NCBI GenBank assembly: GCA_035295125.1
Contig: DATGJP010000020.1
Location: 186,001-250,000 of the forward strand
DNA: 64,000 nt
Reading direction: 5' to 3'
DNA from: JAICMB01 sp035295125
Lineage (GTDB): Bacteria; Acidobacteriota; Terriglobia; Bryobacterales; Bryobacteraceae
Shown piece by piece: positions 1 through 8,035 of this stretch. Made by a program: the position numbers and the translations under genes. The notes under the pieces are model-generated. The model was not told the origin of the DNA. It searched no databases and saw nothing but the letters and a program-made list of their open reading frames with translations. Position 1 is the stretch's first letter; every line of letters starts with the position of its first letter.

Positions 1-207
1 CTTCTTCGCGCCGTCCGGCAGGAACGTCGGGCAAAAGCAGACGATCGGCGGTTTCGCACAGATGCCTGTGAAGAAACTGAAGGGCGCGAGGTTGCGAGCG
101 CCTTCGGCACTGATCGTCGATACGAACGCGATGGGCCGCGGCACGATGCAGCCAATCATCAGCTTGTAAATATTCTCAGGCGCGGTTGAGACCGGATCGA
201 TCGTCAT
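1..207 (-). CDS. Flavin reductase-like FMN-binding split-barrel protein (C-terminus outside window)
   Basis: Sixty-nine N-terminal residues are present; the gene continues beyond base 1. The sequence opens MTIDPV and contains NIYKLMIGCIVPRPIAFVST and NLAPFSFF, the pattern of the flavin reductase / DIM6-NTAB family, in which a split beta-barrel binds FMN and which often supplies reduced flavin or acts on aromatic catabolism intermediates. The start codon overlaps the stop of the homogentisate-dioxygenase-like gene in an ATGA junction (204-207), so the two are almost certainly translationally coupled in one operon. The substrate cannot be inferred from the fragment. Family assignment is good; function within the family is open. 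Confidence 0.8.
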   Translation of the reverse strand, partial: MTIDPVSTAPENIYKLMIGCIVPRPIAFVSTISAEGARNLAPFSFFTGICAKPPIVCFCPTFLPDGAKK

Positions 208-1331
208 CGGCTCGGGACGGGTTCGGTGGGTTTCTTCTCCATCCAACTCATCCAATAATCCTTCCACTCCACGCCATCGCCGGCAGGCAGGACGTGAATC
301 GGGTTCAGGCCGTCGAGCATGACGGCGTACTCGTCGGTCTGCGTCTTTTTCTTCTGGTTAACAAGCGCTTTCGGGTGCGGACCGTGGTGGATACCACGCG
401 GGTGCAGCGTCGCCATGCCTGCCTTGATGTTATCCCGGCTGAAGAAGTCCCCATCATGGTAGAAGATGAACTCGTCATAGTCGGTGTTGCGGTGGAAGAA
501 CGGGACACGGAGGGCGTCTTCGTCCTGTTCGAGCGGGCGCGGTACGAAACTGCACACCACCGCGCCGCCCGTTACGAAACTGGTGTGGGCGCTGGGCGGC
601 AGGTGGGCGCGATGGCTCATCACGGGGCGGATGTCGTGGATGCTGATCTTCCAGACCGTCAGATCGCCCTTCCAGCCGACCACGTCGATGGGGTTGAACG
701 GGTACACGACCTTGGAGATTTCGTCTTCGACCTTAATCCGGACCTCCCACTCGTTGTTGTCATCGAGGATCGGCGCGGGTTCGGGGGTTTCGATCACGGC
801 TGGATCGTAAAGCGCGTGCTGGCCGATGAGGCCTTTGTCCGGCTGGTCGAATTCGGTTTGGGATTGAACGATCAGGAAGAAGTTGTCGCGGGTTTCCGGC
901 ACCATGCGGTAGGTGACGGCGCGCGGAATGTTCAAATAGTCCCCGGGTTTGAAAACCAGAGGCCCGAAGTCCGTCTCGATGCTGCCCTGTCCGCGGTGGA
1001 CGAAAATGAGTTCGTCGCCGTCGGCGTTGCGGTAGTAGAAAGGCATCGGCTCGGATCGCCGGGAAACGTACAGTTTTACGTCGTTGTTGCCCAGAAACGC
1101 GACGGGCATGCCTTCGGCATCGTTCTGATCGGACGGCTTGAGCTGGTTCAGGTCGAAACAATGAGGGCGGAGCTTGCCTTCGAAACGGATCCAGCCGGTC
1201 GGTGCGTGCGCGTGATAGAGATGCGCCGATTTCCCGTAAAAACCCTTACGGCCGTGCTCCTCTTCGAACGTGCCGTTGGGAAGTCCGACGTGCGCCTGGG
1301 TTGCGGTCTTGCCTTTCTTAAGCGGATACAT
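204..1331 (-). CDS. hmgA: Homogentisate 1,2-dioxygenase family protein
   Basis: A 375-residue cupin-fold Fe(II) dioxygenase. The N-terminal half has the YRNADGDELIFVH and PGDYLNIPRAV segments; the C-terminal half carries the iron-site region HRNTDYDE (about 280-287) and HPRGIHHGPHP (about 310-320), which match the family. Homogentisate dioxygenase opens the ring of homogentisate to maleylacetoacetate in tyrosine and phenylalanine breakdown. The spacing between the motif His and Glu is one residue longer than in the classical enzyme, as in the shorter bacterial HmgA-like branch, so a related substrate is possible. It is the first gene of an operon with the flavin-reductase-like gene downstream, and is divergent from the OsmC-like gene with a palindrome in the 65-bp gap. 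Confidence 0.85.
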   Translation of the reverse strand: MYPLKKGKTATQAHVGLPNGTFEEEHGRKGFYGKSAHLYHAHAPTGWIRFEGKLRPHCFDLNQLKPSDQNDAEGMPVAFLGNNDVKLYVSRRSEPMPFYYRNADGDELIFVHRGQGSIETDFGPLVFKPGDYLNIPRAVTYRMVPETRDNFFLIVQSQTEFDQPDKGLIGQHALYDPAVIETPEPAPILDDNNEWEVRIKVEDEISKVVYPFNPIDVVGWKGDLTVWKISIHDIRPVMSHRAHLPPSAHTSFVTGGAVVCSFVPRPLEQDEDALRVPFFHRNTDYDEFIFYHDGDFFSRDNIKAGMATLHPRGIHHGPHPKALVNQKKKTQTDEYAVMLDGLNPIHVLPAGDGVEWKDYWMSWMEKKPTEPVPSR

Positions 1332-1371
1332 AGCCCCTCCTCATTTATTGTGCACCACTCTCAGGTTGGTG

Positions 1372-1385
1372 ATAACGATCGTTAT
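1372..1385. promoter_or_regulatory. 14-bp perfect palindrome in divergent promoter region (putative operator)
   Basis: ATAACGATCGTTAT is perfectly self-complementary and lies in the 65-bp gap between the divergent hmgA-like gene (minus) and the OsmC-like gene (plus), 11 bp before the latter's start codon. A dimeric repressor bound here could control both. The cognate regulator is not in the window; binding is inference. Confidence 0.5.
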
Positions 1386-1396
1386 ATGGTGAATGT

Positions 1397-1924
1397 ATGT
1401 CAGAGGTCGTTTACCGTTCAAATGTTCGGGTGGAGCGCATAAAGGGTCCGATTCGCCGCGCTTATTTGCCGGCGGAGGAAGAGCCGGTCATGTTCAGCGT
1501 CCATGGCGCCATTGCCGAGCATTACAAGGTGCCGCAGGGGATGTACGAGACGCACGCGACAACGCTGGACTACATCGTGGCCGCGGCGGCGGGTTGACTT
1601 ACGGGAACCTTCGGAGGCGCGCTGGAGGCGCGTAAAATCGCGGCCGGCGAGGGCAGGCTGCACTCGGAAACCGTTGGCGAACTGGAAACGGAGGATCACG
1701 TTCTTGTGATCCGCCGGATACATGTGAAGATGCATCTCACGGCGCCCGAGGATGCGCGGGAGGCGGCGGAACGTGTGCACGGGTTCTATGCGGACTATTG
1801 TCCGGTATATCGCACGTTGAAGGGGTCGATACAAATGACCACCGAACTGGTTTTTCACGACCTCGACGGGAGCGGACAGAATTTGCCTTTAGAGAAGCCT
1901 TCCGATTCCACCCCGAGAGCGTGA
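1397..1924 (+). CDS. OsmC/Ohr-family thiol peroxidase-like selenoprotein (in-frame UGA read as Sec67)
   Basis: The ORF from ATG 1397 meets TGA at 1595-1597, but the same frame stays open to 1924 and both halves form one OsmC-family protein of 175 residues. Before the TGA it reads THATTLDYIVAAAAG; after it LTGTFGGALEARKI, and then DYCPVYRTLKGS with the second conserved cysteine (Cys135). In OsmC relatives the residue between AAAG and LTGTFGG is the peroxidatic cysteine; here it is UGA, so selenocysteine is the natural reading. OsmC/Ohr proteins reduce organic peroxides. A SECIS-like hairpin with a G in the second loop position lies 25 nt downstream of the UGA. A GGTGA stretch precedes the start. 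The 3' end overlaps the convergent CMD-type gene by 70 bp. An annotation pipeline would call this a 66-residue fragment. The alternative, a nonsense mutation, is unlikely to hit exactly this codon and keep the hairpin. Confidence 0.88.
1617..1633 (+). promoter_or_regulatory. Candidate bacterial SECIS hairpin of the OsmC-like selenoprotein gene
   Basis: Six base pairs (GCGCGC with GCGCGT, one G-U at the base) close a five-base loop TGGAG. The loop starts 26 nt after the UGA at 1595-1597 and has G in its second position. Bacterial SECIS elements need a short stem, a small loop with G in the first two positions and roughly 16-37 nt from UGA to loop; all are met. It lies inside the coding sequence, as expected in bacteria. 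Confidence 0.75.
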
Positions 1925-2421
1925 TTGAAGCGCGCGCGGTAGTTCTCCCAGGCAATGGCGGAGGTCAGTTCCATGATCTGCAGGTCGCTGAAGTTGCGCT
2001 TGAGCTCGGCGAAAAGCTCGTCGCTGACGTTGACTGTAGTCTGCGTCATCGCAACGGCGTAGCGGACTGCCAGCTTTTCGTAGTCGGTCAGGGCTCGGGA
2101 GGTTTCGTAGTCGACGAGCGCCATCAGCTTCTCTTCGGAGACGCCTGCTTTTCTGCCAACGGCAGAGCCGATGTCGATTCAGAAGGGACAGCCGATGATC
2201 GTCGCGACTTTAATCTCGGCGAGGGATACCAGGACCGGGTCGAGGCTGCGCAGCGCGTGCTGGCCGCTTTCCATGGAGCCCGTGGCCCGCAGCAGCTTGG
2301 GGTTTAGCGCTGTAATTTTGGCGGAACGCATCACGCGGCCAAACTTGCGGCGGATATACCAGTAGGCGATTTTGACGAAGAGGGGCGCGTTTTCCGGTTC
2401 AACGCCGGTGAGTCGGGCCAT
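1855..2421 (-). CDS. Carboxymuconolactone decarboxylase/AhpD-like selenoprotein with CPFU redox motif (Sec81)
   Basis: From ATG 2421 the frame meets TGA at 2179-2181 after 80 codons and then remains open to 1855, giving 188 residues. The join reads KVATIIGCPF, UGA, then IDIGSAVGRKAGV. CMD/AhpD-type proteins have a CxxC redox pair at this helix; here the second cysteine is UGA, so the motif is Cys78-Pro-Phe-Sec81. The rest (LVDYETSRALTDYEKLAVRYAVAMTQ, then IAWENYRARFNHALG) is typical of the family to the expected C-terminus. Such proteins are alkyl hydroperoxidase-like antioxidants or decarboxylases; a redox role is favoured by the CxxU. A perfect SECIS-like hairpin follows the UGA at 18 nt. 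It is convergent with the other UGA-containing gene, overlapping its 3' end. Confidence 0.9.
2152..2166 (-). promoter_or_regulatory. Candidate bacterial SECIS hairpin of the CMD/AhpD-like selenoprotein gene
   Basis: On the minus strand TCTGCC pairs perfectly with GGCAGA around the three-base loop GTT. The loop begins 19 nt after the UGA (2179-2181) and its first base is G. Stem length, loop size, position of G and distance all fit the bacterial SECIS consensus. Confidence 0.8.
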
Positions 2422-2832
2422 CTCTCTTTAGGATAGCAATCGGTGAGAGAACCTTCGAGAATTCCTCTGGGGGGCAGGACCTGGAAGGGTGCAGCAGGCG
2501 GTTCCACCTGCCTTCCAACATCACCCATAACGCACGGGCCCGAACGCCCTGGTCCTTTTCCTTCAATTTCTGCCGACATGCCCGGCGCTCTGAACAAAGC
2601 ATTTCGTTGGGCGCGTCGAAAGCATTGGGATCGAAGCACTTGAAGATGCTGAAGTCGTGCGGCCGCCACTGACTGCCGAGCCTTCGTCATTTTGCTGAAG
2701 ATGCAGCACGGCGCGCTGCCTCTTAACGTTTCCCGTCAGTAACTTACGAATGGCGCTCGCAGTGCATTTTCGTATGCTGCCGGAACGTGAAAGTCGCGAT
2801 TCGGCAATGGTCGCGGATTCAGGAGAGCAACT
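2422..2832. other. Intergenic region with one hairpin repeat
   Basis: About 410 bp between the CMD-type gene and the first SDR. I see no convincing gene. It holds one copy of the dispersed palindromic repeat (2483-2526) and an SD-like AGGAG just before the SDR start. Confidence 0.6.
2483..2526 (+). repeat. Dispersed palindromic repeat, long form, copy 1
   Basis: Begins GGAAGGGTG, has the core AGCAGGCGGTTCCACCTGCC and ends TCACCC, so both the core and the outer GGGTG/CACCC arms can pair. The same arrangement recurs at 40172-40214 and, with a deleted centre, at 58131-58165. Confidence 0.7.
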
Positions 2833-3621
2833 ATGACGACGACACCTTCCGTATTAATTACTGGGGCCTCCAGCGGCATTGGGGCCGTTTATGCAGATCG
2901 CTTCGCACGACGCGGTCACAACCTCGTTTTAGTGGCGCGCGATCGTGTTCGATTGGACAAACTTGCGGATCGGCTCCGCCGGCAAACCGGCGTCACGGTC
3001 GATGTACTTCAAGCGGACCTCACCGATGCGCACGACCTGGCCCTTGTGGAGGGTCGGCTTCACGATGATCCTGAAATCGGAATCCTGATCAATAACGCGG
3101 GTATGAGTGCCGCCGGCGGGTTCCTTACCCAAAGCGTGGATGATGTGACCAGGATCGTCAATCTGAATGCAACCGCATTGCTGCGGCTCGCCCACGCGGC
3201 AGCCGGGCGATTCGCGAAAGCAGGCGAAGGCGCCATCGTAAATGTCAGTTCTGTCGTCGGGCTGGCGCCGGAATACGGCGCGACGGTCTATGGCGCCACT
3301 AAAGCCTTCGTTCTCTTCCTCAGCCAGGCTCTTCAAGTTGAGCTCAGCAAATTGGGCGTATATGTCCAGGCGGTGCTGCCGGCAGCCACGCGGACGGAGA
3401 TCTGGGAGCGCTCGGGCAAGAACGTAAACCAACTGCCGGCGGTCATGGAAGTTGAGGAGTTGGTGGATGCTGCTCTGGCCGGCTTCGACCGCCGTGAGAC
3501 GGTCACGATTCCTTCGCTGCCGAACGTCGAACAGTGGGCCGATCTAGAAATCGCCCGCAAATCCATGATCCCGAATTTCAATCAGGTCCATGCCGCCGAG
3601 CGTTATGGGAGCGCGGCGTGA
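2833..3621 (+). CDS. SDR-family NAD(P)-dependent oxidoreductase
   Basis: A 262-residue classical short-chain dehydrogenase. TGASSGIG near residue 10 is the cofactor-binding glycine motif, NNAG near 90 is the structural motif, and a Ser followed by YGATK gives the catalytic Ser-Tyr-Lys set. The N-terminus VLITGASSGIGAVYADRFA is almost repeated in the next gene, so the two are tandem duplicates. A good Shine-Dalgarno (CAGGAGAG) sits seven bases before ATG 2833. The substrate is not evident; the C-terminal half resembles the DltE/YdfG-like branch that acts on small alcohols or carbonyls. Confidence 0.88.
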   Translation: MTTTPSVLITGASSGIGAVYADRFARRGHNLVLVARDRVRLDKLADRLRRQTGVTVDVLQADLTDAHDLALVEGRLHDDPEIGILINNAGMSAAGGFLTQSVDDVTRIVNLNATALLRLAHAAAGRFAKAGEGAIVNVSSVVGLAPEYGATVYGATKAFVLFLSQALQVELSKLGVYVQAVLPAATRTEIWERSGKNVNQLPAVMEVEELVDAALAGFDRRETVTIPSLPNVEQWADLEIARKSMIPNFNQVHAAERYGSAA

Positions 3622-3662
3622 TCAAACCACATCAACTCTCGTTTCGAGAAAGGACTACGAAA

Positions 3663-4471
3663 ATGAACAAACCGCAGATGGGACTTGCTGTCATCACGGG
3701 CGCCTCCTCAGGGATAGGCGCAGTCTACGCGGATCGCCTGGCGCGCCGCGGCTATGACCTACTTCTGGTCGCACGAAACCAGAAACGCCTGTCGGAACTG
3801 GCGAAAAAATTTCCAGCGAAACTGGAAGCAAAGTCGAGACCCTGGTCGCCGAGCTAACGGATCCCGGCGATTTGGCCAAGCTGGAGCGAGTCCTTCGCGA
3901 AGACTCCAGGATCACAATGCTCGTGAACAACGCGGGCATGGCCGGTGTCAGGCCCCTGCTGCATTCGGACGTCGCGGAGATGAGCCGGATGGTCGCGCTG
4001 AACGTGGAAGCACCGATGCGTCTCTCCTATGCCGCGGTTCCCGGACTCGTGAAACGCGGCACCGGCGCAATCATCAACATTAGTTCTATCGTCGCGATTG
4101 CACCCGAGTTGCTCAATGGCGTGTATGCCGGCACGAAAGCCTTCGTGCTTGGTTTCAGCCAGTCGTTGCGGCATGAGTTGGCCGGCACGGGCGTCCAGGT
4201 TCAAGTCGTACTGCCTGGGGCGACTGCCACGAATCTGTGGAGCGCCGCCGGCAAGCCGGTCGAACTTCTCCCGCGGGAAATCGTCATGTCCGCTGAGGAT
4301 ATGGTGGATGCATCACTCGCGGGGTTCGATCAAGGGGAGTTCGTGACTATTCCCGCTCTTCCGGATGTGGGGCATTGGGAGTCTTATGAGGCCGCGCGCC
4401 AGGCGCTGATGCCGAATTTGTCCCGTGCAAAGCCGGCGGCCCGGTATGGCGTCGTGCACGCCGCGGCTTGA
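3663..4471 (+). pseudogene. SDR-family oxidoreductase, paralogue of the upstream gene, broken by a -1 frameshift at an A6 run
   Basis: The protein starts MNKPQMGLAVITGASSGIGAVYADRLARRGY in one frame and leaves the SDR alignment after SELAKK. From the A6 run at 3804-3809 the -1 frame continues the fold without a gap (ISSETGSKVETLVAELTDP, then NNAGMAG and VYAGTKAF), ending at 4471. Reading one more A would restore a protein of about 269 residues. All key motifs survive on both sides: TGASSGIG, NNAG and Tyr-x3-Lys. This could be a sequencing or assembly slip in a homopolymer, a recent mutation, or -1 slippage on AAAAAAT. It lies 41 bp after its tandem paralogue and has its own SD (AGAAAGGA). Confidence 0.8.
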
Positions 4472-4699
4472 AACCATTCTCTGGTGCGGCGATGTTGAGA
4501 ATTGAAAAAATCCGATGAATGCTTCAGGTTGCAGCTCGGCGGGCATATTCAGTCGGATCGCATCGCATTTATGTGATCGGAAATGCGCCAACGCCGGCAG
4601 AACCTGCTATCTGGCCCGTGCTGGGTATTCGTCACGCGGCTGCGCCCGCCGCCGGATCGTGTCCAGTTTTACCTGGACCGTTACACGACCAGATGCACG

Positions 4700-5578
4700 C
4701 TAGGTGGCGATGTGACGTCGTAGTCCGCGGCGTCGATAGTCCATGCGCCACGACTCGGCCGCCCGAAACTTCCGAATCGCGTCGATGTCAAACCGAATGA
4801 GGAGCATCTCTTCTTTCTCGCCTGCCTTTGCGAGGAGAGTGTCCTGAAGATCGCCACGTCGCCAGGCAACGCAGGTGTAGGCTTGCGAAGCGCCCGCACC
4901 CGGCCCTGGATAGTTCGCCATCGCGATGCCAACCATGTTGTCGAACGCGCGCGTCTTGAGGCCGGCGGCTCGGACTTCGTCCCACGTGCAGGAGTTCGGC
5001 ACCACGATCAACTCAGCGCCGTTGAGCATGAGCTGAGTGGCGGGTTCAGGAAATTCTCGGTCGGAGCAAATCATGGCGCCCACGGCAGCCTGATCTTCCT
5101 CGCCGGTGAGGGTGCAAACGTCGAACGAATCGCCGGCGCTACAGTTTACGTCGCAGCCAATCGCCTGGGGATCCGGCGCGGTCTTCAGCAGTTCCTCCTG
5201 GCCAAAGTCACAAATGAATACCTTGGAGTAATTCAGAACAACCTCACCTCTCCTGTCGATGATGGAAACGCTGTTGCGAGGTTTGGGCCGGTACGCCTCC
5301 AGATACGTGATTGCGATATTGATATCGAGATCTTTCGCCAAGTCGGCGAAACTCCGCAGAAAGTCGCTGCGCCCGTCAATTGCCGATGAAATCCAGCGTT
5401 GCCGGCCGATGGCATCGATCGGGCACCCTGCGGACCCGATGTTCCAGAGTTCAGGAAAAACCACAAGATCGGCGCTTCTCGATTTCGCGTCGCGGCAAAA
5501 CCTCAGCCCCTTCTCCAGGTTACGGCTTTGATCCCTGCCGCAGGACTCGATCTGAAGAAGTGCGACGGTAAAGGCCAT
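4700..5578 (-). CDS. Carbon-nitrogen hydrolase (nitrilase superfamily)
   Basis: A 292-residue protein with the three catalytic residues of the nitrilase/amidase superfamily in context: Glu43 in VVFPELW, Lys119 in NYSKVFICDFG and Cys171 in GAMICSDREFPE. Such enzymes hydrolyse nitriles, amides, carbamoyl compounds or omega-amides. The opening MAFTVALLQI is normal for a cytoplasmic member. It stands alone between the SDR pair and a VOC gene, with about 230 bp (4472-4699) of apparently empty sequence downstream, so context does not suggest the substrate. Confidence 0.88.
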   Translation of the reverse strand: MAFTVALLQIESCGRDQSRNLEKGLRFCRDAKSRSADLVVFPELWNIGSAGCPIDAIGRQRWISSAIDGRSDFLRSFADLAKDLDINIAITYLEAYRPKPRNSVSIIDRRGEVVLNYSKVFICDFGQEELLKTAPDPQAIGCDVNCSAGDSFDVCTLTGEEDQAAVGAMICSDREFPEPATQLMLNGAELIVVPNSCTWDEVRAAGLKTRAFDNMVGIAMANYPGPGAGASQAYTCVAWRRGDLQDTLLAKAGEKEEMLLIRFDIDAIRKFRAAESWRMDYRRRGLRRHIAT

Positions 5579-5758
5579 CAGATCCGTAAACTATCAGATT
5601 CGTTTGCTGCGGGAGTGTGCTATCCGCCGGATGTGCCCGTCTGTTCCCATCGGATTGCCGGCGATCGCACGAAACTTGCCCCTTGCCACCATTCCAGACC
5701 GAATCCTCCGAACGAGTGGCGTCATTCGGACGAATAAGGACGCTTCGGCAGGTTCACA

Positions 5759-6241
5759 TCAGCCTCGCCGCGCCGCCTCGATGGCGGCGACGTCGATCTT
5801 CTTCATCGTCATCATCGCATCGAAGGCACGCTTTGCCTCACCGCCGCCAACCGCAAGTGCATCCATTAGCACGCGCGGTGTGATCTGCCAGGAGAGGCCC
5901 CAGCGGTCCTTGCACCAACCGCACTCGCTTTCCGTACCACCATTGCCGACGATCGCGTTCCAGTAGCGGTCGGTCTCTTCCTGGTTGTCCGTCGCGACCT
6001 GGAAGGAAAAGGCCTCGCTGTGCTGGAACACCGGACCGCCGTTCAGACCGAGACAGGGAATGCCTAGTACGGTGAATTCTACGGTCAGCACATCGCCCTT
6101 TTTGCCGCCGGGATAATCACCAGGGGCTTCGTGAACAGCAGTTACCTTGCTATCCGGGAAGGTGACGGCGTAAAAGCGCGCCGCCTCATGCGCGTCTTTG
6201 TCGAACCAGAGGCAGATCGTGTTCTTGGGCTTCATGTTCAT
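5759..6241 (-). CDS. VOC-family protein (PhnB / 3-demethylubiquinone methyltransferase-like domain)
   Basis: A 160-residue protein: NTICLWFDKDAHEAARFY at the N-terminus, a GGPVFQHSEAFSFQV centre and a C-terminal CGWCKDRWGLSWQITPR typical of this vicinal-oxygen-chelate subfamily. The family fold binds metal or small ligands; most members of this branch have no proven reaction. AAGGAG lies three bases before the first ATG (6241) and nine before the second (6235), so the true start is probably 6235. The 180 bp between this gene and the hydrolase gene (5579-5758) show nothing notable. Confidence 0.85.
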   Translation of the reverse strand: MNMKPKNTICLWFDKDAHEAARFYAVTFPDSKVTAVHEAPGDYPGGKKGDVLTVEFTVLGIPCLGLNGGPVFQHSEAFSFQVATDNQEETDRYWNAIVGNGGTESECGWCKDRWGLSWQITPRVLMDALAVGGGEAKRAFDAMMTMKKIDVAAIEAARRG

Positions 6242-6547
6242 GCGCTCCTTGTGCTCGATCAGGACGAAGGTCGCGGTTTTTGCGTCGGTTCCATCAGTGA
6301 CCCACTAGTTCGTCTGCTGATCTGACGCGGCCGACGTGTCGAATTGGTCGCCACCCGTCCTGCCCTTCCTAGATAATATCGCCGGAACGGGGGATCACTC
6401 AATTGGCGTGCTTTTACCGATCACGCCAGGATAGGCGGCGATATTTACGGAGTTGCCGCTTGCTGCCGCCTTCCACAGCTACCTCCCTATGAGTGGTGCG
6501 TCATCCGCTCGCCAGCACACGGTTTCGCTTCGGGCTTCTAACTTCGG
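6242..6547. other. Intergenic region without recognisable gene
   Basis: About 306 bp between two minus-strand genes. Several frames are interrupted and I recognise no protein, RNA gene or strong terminator. Confidence 0.5.
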
Positions 6548-7261
6548 TTAGTGCATCGTGGATGGTCCCGGCGTCCCATCGGACCAAGTGCCGGCGAGAA
6601 CCATGAAGACGGTCGCCCGTTCTTCCGGATCGTCCGCCGCTATCACCGGCGAGCCAGGCAGATTGGCTCCCCAGCTTTTCACGGCATTACCCGAAACGAA
6701 GAACATGAGATGGGGATGCCAGTTCATGCCATCGTCGCTCAAGTACTGCTGCTTCGCCATCATGTAGCACATCGCTCCCGGTGCAAGCGCGGGTAGTTCT
6801 CCTTTTTCCAATGCGGAAGTAGTAGCGGCGAGGATTTGTGCTTTCGTTTGTCCCGCCAGCACAAGTTTGGTTTTCCTCAGAAAGATGGGCAGAAACGTCC
6901 TTGCGGCTGCCGGATTGAAGCAATGCGGGGCGCGAATCTTAGGGCTCCAGAATTCCGGGTCATCGGTCGACTTCCCCCAGGATCGCTCGACAATGCAGAC
7001 GAAGCCATTCGAGCCCTTCACGGCAGTCGCGTAGCCATCCCGTCGCAGCACCATCACTTCGGCTGTATTCGAAATCGATGCCGGAGCGGAACTCCGGGCC
7101 AGTACGATCTCAGCCTTCTCGTCCGGAATCAAATACTGTTCGAGAGGAGCCATGGCCGGATAGCCTGCCTTCGCAGCTTGCGCTAGGGCACAGGCCGGCC
7201 AGAGGAAAGGAATCGGAATACCGAATGCTAACGCTATGATCCTGATATTGTTTTCCCGCAC
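6548..7261 (-). CDS. Secreted hypothetical protein
   Basis: A 237-residue protein with a hydrophobic N-terminal stretch (IIALAFGIPIPFLWPACALAQA) that looks like a signal peptide cleaved after ALAQA. The mature part contains LMFFVSGN and an acidic DDPEERATVFMVLAGTWSDG end. Several cysteines and methionines are scattered (FVCIVERSWG, PHCFNP, GAMCYMMAK). I do not recognise a characterised family, although similar secreted proteins are common in Acidobacteria. It is divergent from the RibD-like gene with only 35 bp between the starts. No function can be assigned. Confidence 0.75.
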   Translation of the reverse strand: MRENNIRIIALAFGIPIPFLWPACALAQAAKAGYPAMAPLEQYLIPDEKAEIVLARSSAPASISNTAEVMVLRRDGYATAVKGSNGFVCIVERSWGKSTDDPEFWSPKIRAPHCFNPAAARTFLPIFLRKTKLVLAGQTKAQILAATTSALEKGELPALAPGAMCYMMAKQQYLSDDGMNWHPHLMFFVSGNAVKSWGANLPGSPVIAADDPEERATVFMVLAGTWSDGTPGPSTMH

Positions 7262-7296
7262 CTGCTAGCCGACCTCATCGGCGATAATCTTTCATA

Positions 7297-7845
<549 letters not shown>

Positions 7846-8035
7846 CCATTGGGCTTGTTAGCCTCGTTCGTGCTTCGGAATCTGTCCACGAAGAAGAGGA
7901 GCCGGGCGAGTTCGAGGCCGTTGGGCCGGACCAGGACCGGGTCCGTACACGAATGGCTGCGCGAGTGTTCCAACGAGTGTGCGAGCGACGCGATTCCGGC
8001 CTTCAAAAGATGATAATATTCCAAGGGATTTTGCA

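Noticed and set aside
186..1442. 418-codon open frame on the plus strand over the hmgA-like gene
   Set aside because: It is antisense to a clear dioxygenase gene, its translation matches no family I know, and it runs into the divergent promoter.
1595..1597. Simple nonsense mutation or alternative genetic code for UGA
   Set aside because: All other genes with readable ends use TGA as a normal stop, so the code is standard, and two UGAs at catalytic cysteine positions with SECIS-like hairpins are better explained by Sec insertion.
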